In this document: one piece after another, positions 24,876-36,074 of the stretch
How positions within the stretch are numbered: position 1 is the stretch's first letter
How the letters are laid out: every line of letters begins with the position of its first letter
Assembly: GCA_025331565.1 (NCBI GenBank)
Contig: JAFREQ010000101.1
Span: 682,001-746,000, forward strand
Direction: 5' to 3'
Length of the DNA stretch: 64,000 nucleotides
From: Holacanthus passer
Lineage: Eukaryota; Chordata; Actinopteri; Pomacanthidae
Translations under genes and position numbers: made by a program
The notes under the pieces: model-generated
Seen by the model: the letters and a program-made list of their open reading frames with translations, nothing else
Database searches by the model: none
What the model was told of the DNA's origin: nothing

Positions 24876-26620
24876 CCCCCCAAAAAGCTGAGAGATGCCC
24901 GAAATGAGCCATTAATGTGGCCTTCTAGTGTTAAACTGTACATCATTCTGCACAGTGAAAGTCAAACATTTAACTGGAACAAGAAGAAAAATGTTTTTTT
25001 TAAGTGGAGAACGATTGATAAAAAACAGAATATTACAGAAGGATCACTTAGACACATCTCCAAACAGTCTCTCCCTTTCTGCAGAGACATGGCTCAATTC
25101 TGCAGTTGCTGTTCCACATACTTCCATGCAGACGCTTCAATCAGGACAGAGCGCTTGTTCAGAGCCTGTGGTTCTGGTATTAGGCAAAGTACCTGCCAGT
25201 CATGGTACCAACAGATGTTGTCCCGGAGACTTGGCCAATGGAACTTGTTTATGCCATGGCGGTGCATACACTTAACTTTCACACTATGCCCTTCAGCATC
25301 CATGATGACATCTGGGTATGCTTCATTGTCGTAATTAACGACGCACCACTCTCCAATGTGCTTTACCTCAATCATTTCTGGTCTCCTAGGATTATCTGGT
25401 GTCTGTCCACGTCCTGGGGACTCATCAAATGAAACAGGAACATTAGCTAGAGTGACCTCTTGAAGGTTAAAGCAGGGGCAGTCCAAAACACCTTCCTCCC
25501 TTTTACACAGACATGAAATGTCTCTGTATTTCATTTGGCCAGGTTTCAGACTGATTGCTTGGTGGATTCTCATAGTGCCTTTTATGCCAGCTATTGCAGG
25601 TACCTCAGTCTTTGATTCAATATCCCTCTCTGGGACGAAGAACAGCTCGACAGATGTGTCCAGGCTTTTCAACTTGTCATACAAGCTCTGGGCATCGGGA
25701 ATGTCTCCTCCATGGGCTACAATCCGGTCTGCTGACCTCTTGAGGGCCCCACCCACACCGTCTGGTGCCCCCTTCCCATGACCAACCTCAAAGAAATTCC
25801 ATGTTATTTCTTTGAAGCCATACTTGTAGGGTTCTGTTGAGAGGTAGAAGAAATTTCCCTTTTGTTGATACTGCGTTGCAGGCCCATCGCTGAAAAAATG
25901 AAGTATGCTGACTTGAGGATGTCGTTCTCTCACTACCTTCAGAACTGGATCAAGGTGGGCCCAGATGGCTACACAGGGTCGTGTCTTATGGAGGGTGATA
26001 TGGAGCAGAAGATGTGTGGCGCTTGTTCACCAGTGGTGTAGAGCACTCCAGTGTGAACCATGTCCACCCTGTCATGGAAGGCTTGCTGACAGGGTGGACA
26101 ATGACAGGGTGGACATTTTTGGCTAATGTTAGCATTTAATGAGCACATGGTGGACCTTCACTTAGCAACATGGTTCAGTTAGCAAGCTGACTGTGTACAG
26201 TTTAACAAATCTATTTCGAATTTCTGAAAGGTTTAATTGATATTTCACTATGACAGAGTGGGCATGTTAAGCTTAACATCCAACTACACACATAATATGA
26301 ACATTACGAAACACAAGTGTAAATACTTACTCTGCAACTAGCCACTGTTTTAGCCTCCAGAAGAAAGACAAAATGCTGGTAGTAATGTCACTGAAAACAT
26401 CAGGGGTTTCTTAAAAGGGCGGTTACCCCATAATGACAGGGTGGACAGCAATTTCAGGGACACATGCAAAATGTTCAGTATGATTATTGAAAATCATTGT
26501 ACTGATATGTGTGCAAATGTTTGGCCACTTATAATAAGACCTCAGAGTTTCATTATTCTGCTACATTTTCATGATGACTGAGTGATTCTGATGAGTACAC
26601 CAAAGGAACTTCATAATGAT
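24876..26620 (-). pseudogene. Foreign spliced ORF block inserted in the hAT (unrecognised family, 'HFFSDGPATQY' protein)
   Basis: The longest open frame in the window, 279 codons (25933-25094), lies here. It begins RERHPQVSILHFFSDGPATQ and has FFEVGHGKGAPDGVGGALKR in the middle and a Cys-containing stretch (ISCLCKREEGVLDCPCF). It ends in a compact domain with WCVVNYDNEAYPDVI, VKCMHRHG..KFHWP and ICWYHDW. Upstream, 26086-25940 continues the protein in other frames (VDMVHTGVLYTTGEQAPHIF, SISPSIRHDPV, AIWAHLDPVLK), with a likely 3' splice site 'cctgtcag|caag' near 26088. I remember similar uncharacterised proteins, often multicopy, in fish and invertebrates. Their role is unknown to me and they may belong to a transposon. 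It has the same orientation as the hAT. At least one frameshift near 25970 suggests it is no longer intact. Confidence 0.6.
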
Positions 26621-28212
26621 ATTGACTCACATATGTCTTTATCAGCTATCGGCCAGTTCAATTTCAAGATTGGGTTGACTTATGGCTTTAAACGCAGTCA
26701 CGTTCAACAGGAATGGATCGATGTTCAGGGGTGTGACGGGGAAGGATAATGAGGTTTTTCCTCTCTGAACTCACTGAATCTTTTCCCAAATGCAGTTTGC
26801 ATTGCAATGGTTTCACACTGTAAATACTCACAATTTATCTGATTGTGTGCTTCTTTGAACTATTTCAGAGAGGGGAGGTGAGAAAGTGTGCCTCTTTCTA
26901 CAAATACTCATCTTTCGCTCAAACACCAAAACATCCTCTGCATCTGCAGGGCTGTGCTTCCTTTTCCCTGAAGACTTTTGTTGAGCATTTTAAGGTGCAC
27001 TGTCATATCCACCATGAAGTGCAGCTTTTCCAGCCAATCTGGATGCTCCAGTTAGGGGTAGGTGAGTCCTTTGCTTTCCAGGAAAGTTTTCACGTGTTCC
27101 ACACATGCAGCAAACCATTTCAGCACCCCCCCTGGACAGCCACTGGACGTTGTTATGCAGCAGGAGATCTGAATATGCGCTGTTGACTTCATCTAATAGT
27201 GATAATTTGTTTTCGTCTGAATGACAAGGTTCATCACTTGCATGAATGCATGCATTCAGGAGGAAATGTCTGAGTGCACAGTGCTTCTTGATGCAGAATG
27301 CAGTGAAACGTCAGCAGCTGTCTTCTCAGCGACTTCTGAAGAAATGTCACAAACCCCTTCTGTGCTTCTTTCATATTGGGTGCCCCATCAGTAGCCACTG
27401 ACACCATGTGGGTGGTGTTCATCTCTTTGGCTTGTAAACAATCTAACACAGCCTCACAGATGTCCTCCCCCCGTGTTCAGCCTTTTAGTGGTATCAACTC
27501 GATAATTTTTTCCTGTGGTTGAGCAGAGTTCACATATCATGCAATACTACAATCCGTGTGACGATAATGATAATAACAGTATTAAACAGAGACTCGTGTG
27601 CAGTCGGAGGCTTGTAAACACGGAATGTCCCTGATTTGTTGACTGGTTATGTTTGCTGCCATCTTTATGGTCCTGTCCTTGACAGTCTTTGCAGAGAGGG
27701 GCATATCTCTAATTTTCTGCACAATTTCACTTTTGTTTTTGAAGTCCAGGAATAGATGCTCAGATATTTTAATGAAGGATTCTTTCATATATTCTCCATC
27801 TGTGAACAGCTTTCCATGCCGGACTCTCCTGACCTGCCACAAAACTAGCAGCAGTAGTTGAGTTTGTTGAATTTAGCCGCTTCTTAAAAGTATGTTTGCT
27901 CTGATCAGCTTTCCACAGTAGTTCTGAAATTGCTCTTTTTCTTGCATCTGCAGTTTGGTATTTTTCAGCAAAGGCTGTGTGTTTGTTGTGGAAAGGTCTT
28001 GCAACTTTAAATTTTTTGTTGTTAGCTATTTTTTCTCCACATGTCAAGCAAACAGGAAAGCCAGCATCGTCTGCAGTGAAAGCAAATAATTCTGTCCACG
28101 AAGAATTAAACAGTCTATTTTCCTCCGACTCTTTTCTCTTTTTAGTTATTTCCATTATCTTAACGTGGGTTGAAATTTTTAGATTAAATACTTGGTGTGA
28201 CCTGTAACGCAT
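26620..28212 (-). pseudogene. hAT transposase, N-terminal and catalytic segments (broken)
   Basis: From right to left the segments are as follows. 28212-27769 has a BED-type finger-like start (KKRKESEENRLFNSSWTELF, then VCLTCGEKI, HNKH). 27842-27582 has DGEYMKESFIKISEHLF. 27520-27234 has DICEAV, then TTHMVSVATDGAPNM (catalytic aspartate motif) and FHCILHQEALCTQ. About 27190-26860 has NNVQWLSRGGVLKWF, FLESKGLTYP, LEHPDWLEKLHFMVDMT and HLKMLNKSLQGKG. About 26810-26625 has AFGKRF and EIELAD. This order matches fish GTF2IRD2-like/Charlie hAT transposases. The first catalytic block ('DESTD' type) is missing where a LINE-tail fragment sits. Stops and frameshifts are present throughout. Confidence 0.85.
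27541..27623. repeat. LINE-tail fragment inside the hAT transposase
   Basis: 'gcaatactacaatcc', 'taataacagt', 'attaaacagagac' and 'gtgcagtcggaggcttgtaa' match 4785-4865 of the LINE tail almost base for base, with the same orientation on +. It replaces the part of the hAT that should encode the first catalytic block. Confidence 0.85.
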
Positions 28213-28219
28213 GTAGGAT

Positions 28220-28410
28220 GTGATGCATATTTTTCGACAAAATATTAAAACACTATTTTTTTTATTTTAATGTTACACGATCACCTCGATCTCCAAAACA
28301 AGAGGTACTCCGTTGAAAAATAAAAATAAAGCCATTATTTTTTTAATCAAAGCAACAGGGAGCCACTGCAGAGGGATGAAAGAGCTGCATGCGGCTCCAG
28401 AGCTGCGGAC
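28220..28410 (-). mobile_element. hAT 5' untranslated/terminal region
   Basis: On - this reads 'gcagctctggagccgcatg', 'cagctctttcatccctctg', 'agtggctccctgttgc' and then A/T-rich sequence up to the transposase start. I recognise this lead-in from fish hAT copies of this group. The terminal inverted repeat itself is not clear. Confidence 0.55.
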
Positions 28411-29225
28411 GAGAGTCCAAAGTCCAAAAAAAAGACAATGAGATCCAAAAACACTAGGACAAAACATTATGACGAAATACTAGGGAAAGGGCTGGAATGT
28501 CAGACACGCGGTACACAGACAAACTGGCAGAGAGAGAGAGAGAGGAACCCATAGACTCAATACATCAGGTGGGGGAGGATAACGAGTGACAGGTGAAACC
28601 AGTCAGGGCGGGATAGACAATCAGAGAGGCGGGAAACACACAAAGGCAGGAAGAGAAGTTATTTGCAACAAAAGGATTGGTGAGTATCAAATTAAAACAG
28701 GAAACACTGAATGAATGAATCAAGCAATGAAAAACATAACCAAAGGGACAGGGTGGAATATGACAGTATCCCCTTTAAACCCCAATAAGGATGGATTCCA
28801 GACGTCCCATGGATGTGACCATGCAGGATGGGTGGAGGGGGTCTGGCCTGCAAAATAGGTGGGCGGCTAAGAAACTGGCAGGTGAGCCGGTGGAGCCAGG
28901 GAAAGCTAGGAGGCTGCTGAAACACAACTGCTGCAGCTTGGGAACTGGTGACTCCTGCAGCTCGGGAACAGAGAGCTGCTGCAGCTTGGGAACAGGTAGT
29001 GGCCAGGCCGGCAACTGGAAACCAGGAGCAGGTGTCAGCGTTTGTTTGTGAAATAAGCCACACACACAAACATGTAAATACATGTAAATAAAGTAGAAAA
29101 GATAAGAGAATGTCAAGAGTCAGGGGAGATGGTGAATGCCTCACAGAGGGTGAACAGCTGCCAGATGTAGTCTTGGTGGATGATGGTCCAGAAACTGATG
29201 AAGAGAATGATGAAGATGAAAACAT
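28411..29225 (-). mobile_element. LTR-retrotransposon-like 3' part with repetitive P/Q-rich ORF
   Basis: On - an open frame of 177 codons (29225-28692) contains a short-period repeat of the type PVPKLQQ/PVPELQES, encoded by about three 30-bp units at 28923-29000. It is followed by a G/P-rich linker and a start resembling 'TGTCATATTCC' at 28759. From there a sequence with (CT)n continues to about 28410. I know this arrangement (repetitive P-rich end, then TGTCAT...) from abundant fish elements, probably Gypsy-type LTRs, but no pol is present to confirm it. Confidence 0.4.
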
Positions 29226-30034
29226 ATGATAGTCCAGGATATAGAAACCTCAGTGGTGCCTTGTGGACTTGTCCATCCAGCCCCATAGCCATTTAATAAA
29301 GACAGGCAAACAAAACACATTGCCAGGACGCTGGTTTGTGAAAACAAACAAACAAACAAACAAACAAATACTTCTGCTAAACAAAGACAAACCAAATCCA
29401 CCAGAAATTATGACTGACACCAAACAATATATTTTGCGTAAAGTAATTACTGTTGCTTATCTCCAAATGTAAATTGCTGTCCGTCTCTCTGTGTTTGATG
29501 AACTGGGACAGTCATCCCATCCCTACCAGAATCAGCGGGACTACACTCTGTCCACTCTGTTTCCTACATGTTGAAGTGAGACGTCCAGCGAGCACAGTAG
29601 GCACCGAATTACGAAGATTACAAGGTGCACGACCAATCGCTGTAACAACCTCCACACGTACACTTGTGCTGGGTACACTGCAGTGAGCACTGTCAACAAA
29701 TACTGGGATTTGTTGGCAGTCAGAAAACATAGACTAGTCACCCTTTTCCTTTAAAAGCATTCAAAAGATTACATCACTGTGTATTTGCAGAGCATTTTTT
29801 AAAAAGCTGCTTAGAAATACTTAAACACACAGCTCATAAAGGCAGACAGAGATCTAATCAGTGCCCCCAGAATCTGTAGAGAAAGATATTGCCATTCCGT
29901 TGGTTGTTTTATTTGCCTGTATTTACTGTAGAGTTTCATTTATTCACCACTTTACAGAACACCTGTAAGGACGGCTTCTTTCTGTTCCTTGTTTTTTTCT
30001 GTCTCCAGTCAGTTAGACTCATGACAACTGGCAC

Positions 30035-30092
<58 letters not shown>

Positions 30093-32260
30093 TTATATGA
30101 TAATAATCTAAGCATTTTGCTGTTCAATTCTAGAAATGTGGACTAGTCAGAATTGAAATGTTGCGTGTCGTACAGCAACTCACAGTGTCCATGCTGGTGC
30201 ATACACATGCATATATTTGAGAGTGTCTCCCTCGGCTTTAGGGACAAACACAAAACACACGCACACACATACACACACACGCACACACACATACATACAT
30301 GCACACACTCACACATACACACCCTTGGCACCATTGGCTTTAGTGATGTGGTAATTCTGTCTTTTCTTATATTTGCTTGCTTGTTTGAGTTATTTCTACT
30401 ACACTTTCGTTACATTAATTATATATTATATATTATATTTCATATCGGTTTGTTCCACGACCTTTTACTTCGGTAGGTATTGAGAATGTTGAAGTTCGCC
30501 ATACTCTTGTTGTCATTGTTGTTGTTGTTGTTGTAGTTGTGGTTGTTGTTGTTGTTATGTTCTCTCTTGTCTCTTGTCTCTTTATCTCTGTCCTTTTCCC
30601 TCCTGTTCTGGTCCGGTCGTCACACAAACAAAAAATAAAATATAAATCACACTATGGGAGAAGTATGGAACATCACACTATTTGCCCAAGTTGTTGTACA
30701 GAACAGGTTAAAAAAAAAAAAAAAAAAGAGAGTGTCTCTCATGCTCATTTATGTATTTGTATCCGTGTTGCTGTATTTCCTTTATCTGAAAGCAGAAGAC
30801 GAAAGATAACACTTCACTCGCATTGTTTAAGATGTTACATGAAATGTTGCACTGTGCTTTCATGCTTAATGCAATCTAGTATTGCTGTTTTGAGAGGACA
30901 CCAAATTCTCAAAACACATTTTTACCTCCTCCTACTACCAATACCTCATTATGTGTAATGTGCAATTAAACTGAACAAAGTCATGGATCTCTTGCACTGA
31001 AATCCCCCAGGGACCAGCTAATTTTAAATCTAAAAACAAATACTTAGCTAATTAAAGATGTAAATGTCATTGCGTTTGCAAAGTGCGTGATCTTCACGGG
31101 TAAACATTAAGAAGCTTGGAATGTTCAGGATCAATTAAGCTCATGGGAATGGGAACTGTGATAGTGAATGAGGTCAGTGACTTAATGGATCAAATACATT
31201 CAGTATGTTCTAAGACTACTGGCCCTCCTCATTTAAATTAGCAAATGGCAAATAGCAAAGTAAATGGTGCCTGATTGTACAACCTCTCACATTTATTTTC
31301 TAGTCATTGGAGCTAGTAGGTTTTAATAATCTCTAATACCATTATTTTCTTAAGTTAGATTGGGCTGGTGTTATCGTTGCTGTTCAGTGTAGGCTTCTTC
31401 ACTTGCATTGTGTGGCTCCTTTTTCATCATCCTTTTTCATCACAAAACAAAACTCTAGTGGTAGTAAAGTTCTTGAACATCTGTTTTGTTCAGTGAATTC
31501 TTTCCACTTTTCTAGCTTCTTGCTTTTTTGTTTCAACCATTCCCCATACCTAAACAAGAAAATAGTGTGTCAGCATGACCATCATAAAAATGATTCACAT
31601 GTGCATTTTGCCATGTTTAAGGTTTTGTTAAAACTGCAATTATTGGCCAGTTGGGGGCAGCCAAAATAATTTATTAGATTAGATAATTATAAAAAGTTGT
31701 TAATGTTCACCTGATATATGTAAGTTCAATGTTCAAATGAAGCTCTAGTGCAAGTTCAGCCAAGAAGACAACAATGCTTCTCGATCACAAACTATTTCTC
31801 ATCTTTCCTCCTGCACATGCTCACGCTCATTTCCTGCTGTCAGTGTTTGGGGCTTTCACTGGTAATCACCTGTCTCATCAGCTGATCTCCTCCATCCAAT
31901 AGCACGTCACACCCTCATCGCTAGCCTATCATCTCCGTGCTCTCCTTTGAAAATACATCTTTCTCTGCCCTAGCTCTTTCATGCCTGTAATTTGCGTGCC
32001 CCTCCACCTCCCCATTATCGCCTCACCTTCGCAGAATCATCATCCACTTCATCACTCATCCAGCTTTCGCAGTCTTCAGTTGCCACCACCAGTGTCAGTT
32101 TATCCAACGACGGCTCGGACAGCAATTCTTCAATCAACATGTCTCCCCCGGAGAGACCCCCCCAGAGTCCAAAATGCCAAAGACTCTCTGTCAAGTTTCA
32201 ATATCAATATCATCATCAATGTCACTTGTAAATTATTTTTATTCTCATAGTCTCCTGGTT
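29226..32260. other. No supported gene; simple-repeat rich
   Basis: It contains (AAAC)n at 29340-29366, (CT)n/(AC)n at 30037-30092, a degenerate AC-rich run at 30245-30320, (TTG)n at 30507-30556 and an A-run at about 30710-30727. About 31960-32230 has a C-rich stretch with two overlapping short frames that I cannot assign. Confidence 0.5.
30037..30092. repeat. (CT)n-(AC)n microsatellite
   Basis: About 19 CT units followed by about 9 AC units. Confidence 0.95.
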
Positions 32261-32269
32261 GAGATAAGG

Positions 32270-33000
32270 TTAGAGTCAATGGCAACTAGAATTGATTGTA
32301 TATGCTTGAAGATGTTTTACTTCTCATCCAAGGAGCTTCTTCAGTTCTGACTTACTGGCAGGGAATCCCAGGTACTTCTCCTCTGTAGGGTCATAAACCA
32401 GGTCAATGATGGTACTTAGTATGTGAGTGCTCCTAGATGTTTAATTACAGTTGTTGACAGTCATTTGAGCCACTTGATACCAAGTGTGAATGACTCTTAA
32501 TGTTGTCACATGAGGTCAAGTGTGAGTGGTTGTTCAGTCTCCTGGGAAGAGATGAAAGGACAGCATTGTAGGTGGGAGACAGGTGATGTCTGAGGCCTCC
32601 TCCTCTGTTGAGCGATGGCTTCTCTACTCTGACATAGATGGCCTCTTTCACTCCTCTTTCAAACCACCTATCCTCCCTGTCCAAAATGTGTACATTATTG
32701 TCATCAAAAGCATTTTCCTTGAGGTGAAGGGCGACTGCTGAATCTTGACCTGAGGAGTTGGCCCTGCTTTGTTGAGCCATGCATTTGTTTAGTGGTTGTT
32801 TGATTTCCTCGAGGTACAAGTCTGTGCAGTCCTCACTGCATTGGACTGCATACCCTAGGATGCTTTTCTTGTGGGTGTGCCGTCTTTTGGGTGGACCAGT
32901 TTTTGTCTTTGCGTGTTACTGGGTTTGAAAAACACGGGCTTCTGGTGTTTGTGAAAGATCCCCCTTAATTTTATTCACTCCAGACACAGATTCATAGATA
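32270..33000 (-). mobile_element. Penelope-like element fragment: GIY-YIG endonuclease and 3' end
   Basis: On - the reading is VFFKPSNT.RQKLVHPKDGT, ILGYAVQCSEDCTDLYLEEI, KQPLNKCMAQQSRANSSGQD, SAVALHLKE, ILDREDRWFERGVKEAIYVR and SLNRGGGLRHHLSPTYNAVL. This is the C-terminal GIY-YIG endonuclease region of fish Penelope-like elements (Neptune type). The normal 'YIGET' box reads YLEEI, so the glycine is lost. A few frameshifts are present. The 3' side (32290-32370) has the 'ttcttggatgag...gaaacatcttcaag' type ending that I associate with these elements. Reverse transcriptase is absent. Confidence 0.8.
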
Positions 33001-33007
33001 GATAGAG

Positions 33008-33042
<35 letters not shown>

Positions 33043-33063
33043 CTTTATTGTCCCAAACTGGGA

Positions 33064-33096
<33 letters not shown>
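32995..33096. repeat. (GATA)n, LINE-type 'TTTATTGTCCC' tail and (AATC)n
   Basis: About 11 ATAG units, then 'gactttattgtcccaaactgg', then about 8 AATC units. The middle piece is a typical LINE (L2/CR1-like) 3' tail in fish, so the tetranucleotide runs probably grew from its end. Confidence 0.75.
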
Positions 33097-33097
<1 letters not shown>

Positions 33098-33424
33098 AAG
33101 TTTGTTTGTTTCTGAAAGCGTATTATGTCTGTGTCTCCACATTTGTGCAACAGATTTGTCTGACTGGTTGACTCTCTTATAACACTCTTATCCCTATATT
33201 GGTTAATGTTTGAAAAAACATTGTAGTGTCCATGAAAAAAAATATAAATTGGCAACTGTAAGGAGACAGGATGTGAAATGCAGTTTTTAGTGGCATAATT
33301 ACTCTTACAACCATAAGAAGCTGCTTGTCTGGAAAACACAAACATACTGTATGACCAAATGATAAATGCTGTCATTTATCTGGTCTGGACAGACCTGTCT
33401 TCTCTGAACGTGTACAATTCAACA

Positions 33425-33500
33425 ATTTTACAATTCTACAATTTCATTTAGCAGACGCTTTTATTCAAAGCAACGTCCATCATCAGTAGATACAACAGGA
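33425..33500. repeat. Dispersed 'TTTAGCAGACGCTTTTAT' teleost repeat
   Basis: The motif 'catttagcagacgctttt' followed by 'attcaaagcaac' is a hallmark of a very abundant fish repeat. Confidence 0.7.
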
Positions 33501-33597
33501 GAAAAACAACCTGCATGTTCAAGTGTGATAGGACCTCGATGCCTACAGGCAGTGAGGAGGGAATAGGATGCATGATGTTTTACAACTATATATATAC

Positions 33598-33645
33598 ATA
33601 TGTGTGTGTGTGTGTGTGTGTGTCTGTGTGTGTGTATGTGTGTAT
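33598..33645. repeat. (TG)n microsatellite
   Basis: Interrupted TG run. Confidence 0.95.
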
Positions 33646-33649
33646 AAAC

Positions 33650-36060
33650 AAATTTTGAATCTATGTCACTGAAATAAAATGCTCCAGCCAAATTCTAGGA
33701 TTAATAGGTGGCTTGATGCCATTTTTAGATAGCTTATTCTTGACAACAGCCAGACTACAGCTTCCTGATTTTAAATGTAAAGCTAGATTGTTCGCTTGTG
33801 TTGCATCAAACTGTTATTATTAAGACCTCGTATGCTCAAAACTTTTCTCAGTCTCTCAGCTTTTATTGCCTGCATCCATTCGTCATTTTCCAGTTTTCAC
33901 TGACCACTGTCGTAATGCAGTGTCCCACATAGGCTTAATAGGTTGGACTCACTGAGCAGCAGCACCTTAATTACAGCAGAAACTTCATATTTTCTCCCCT
34001 GGATGAAAGGATCGTAGGTTCCAGCAGTCTCTTCAGCTTAACATTCTTCCTGGAGAGACAGCTGCTGCTGACACTGGCTGTATTTCATGTGTGCATTTGA
34101 AGCTGGGATCATTTAGCTTTCTACTCGTGTGACATCTTCAGGCAGAAGGTACAGATAGACTATATCCTGCTTTTGTTTATCCAGAGGAACAAAGCTGCAG
34201 CACTGCATGTACAAGTTGAACTTGTAAACTGAACAGACACACTTAATTTTACTGACTACATCACCAGGTTTAATAGAACTTTTCAGTACAGCGTGGTAGC
34301 CAAGCTCAGTTTACAGTTTTAGCACAGCACCACAGGGTTTCACAATGGTTGTTGATCAAGGCAACACACACCACTGTGAAAATGGCTCAACAAGTGCTGG
34401 GATGTCATAAATGTCAAGTTGTCCTAACAAACAAGTAGCTCTGTCCTCTGTTTTTTGTTCTGTAAATTGTAAAACTGTCATTGAAAATAACTGAGACATT
34501 TAGTCCAGTACTTTTTTGAGGTTTTTGTGTATTTCCATTTAATCTGCTTTATATTTCTACTCAACTAATTTAGCTACTTTGCAGATAAAGATCTGACTTC
34601 CAAAACATATGATAATCTTATAAACTATGATGCATCATTAGAGATTAAACAACATATTTAAAGTAGTTAAAAGCTCTACCAAGCTCGAACATTAAAATGC
34701 TGTTTACAATCAAATGCATCATAAATTATAATCTAGCCCATCAATATCAACAATAGTAACTGTAATATAACAGCATGACTGTGTGTATTGACTTTTACAT
34801 CTAATGTAGAAATTTTTAGTGTGCTATTACCCAGATACCACTACATCACTGGGTGCCAGTGCCGTCATTGGGTTACAAGCAATGTTTTGCTTGTGCTTTA
34901 CAAAAAAACAGGTGTTAGATACAGAATACAAAGGTCATTCTATATGAAATATAGTTGCAGCTTGAAAAAAAGTATTTTTATTATATAGTGAACAGATGTT
35001 CTTTCATTATCTAGATGGTTAGAAGAGTCATTGAGGATTCTGGGAATACCTTCAGAATCATGGCAAGTTTTGTTAATTGATAATCTAGGCCTTTCACAGA
35101 TCGCTGGTATGTACTTTTCTGAAAAGAAATGCTTAACTCTGTCAAATGAAAGAGTAAATCCTCAGAGGCACAAAGTGACAAAAATGGATGGATGGACATG
35201 TAAGAGTCAGCAGATGACACATGTCCATTTGTTATGCACATTTTAAATTGAGGTGGAAAAGTTGGTTAAAAAAAAGCACTGAAAACAAATAGAAACATAA
35301 TGAGCAGCATCATTGCAGGACCTGCCTCTCTTCTTTTTGTGTTATTTCTTGCCGTGTAAATGCAACATCAGCATATTGTTCTGTTGTCCTCTGTTCTATA
35401 CCTCCACTGCACCAGAAAAACCGAAGAAAAAAGAAAAAAACAAACAAACAAAACCATCACACATTGTGTATTGACACAGAGACATGATAATAACATATGA
35501 ATATAAAAACGATCATTTATAAGACATTTATAAGCTATTAGTAGCTATTAGATTACTAGATAATTAATAGATATTACATCATTTGTAAATATGCTACTTT
35601 AACATTCAGAGGTGATTTGTAGATCATTTTTTTCTAATATGGTCAACCTTATTAGCAAATTATTGGTGAAATAGTGTAGATGTGTTAAAAACCCACTGTG
35701 CCACCATTTATTTATTCATGTTTAACAAATGATTTGTTAGACATTCATAAAAAATCTATAAATCATTTGCAGATGTTATTATGTCCCTTAATCTAAAGTG
35801 AACCCTATTCATCATGAACAAATATCTATTCATGTTTGCTAAAGATTTGTAGACTTTTTCATCACATGTGATAAATGTTGGAGACAACTTTGGGATCCAG
35901 CCTTTTTGTGACATCAAACAGTGACAGAATTAGGAGTACAGAGTACAAGAGTATAAAATGTTTTATTAAAACAAACACAGCTGTCACATTACAACACTGT
36001 TAATACAGATAAAACACTGACAACTGTGTTGATGCTTGTGACAAACTAACCCACCCACTC
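33650..36060. other. No supported gene
   Basis: Only short frames in AT-rich sequence. The last 110 bases are the likely 3' untranslated end of the - strand gene that follows: an AATAAA signal reads on - at 35967-35962. Confidence 0.4.
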
Positions 36061-36074
36061 CACTTTCTGTACTC

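Noticed and set aside
24843..25334. 163-codon + frame
   Set aside because: Antisense shadow of the hAT C-terminus and of the 279-codon - frame.
28775..29116. Second frame through the P/Q-rich repeat
   Set aside because: Tandem 30-bp units keep more than one frame open. Only one frame is likely to be real.
33002..33096. CRISPR-like regular repeats
   Set aside because: Plain tetranucleotide microsatellites; no spacers, and the genome is eukaryotic.
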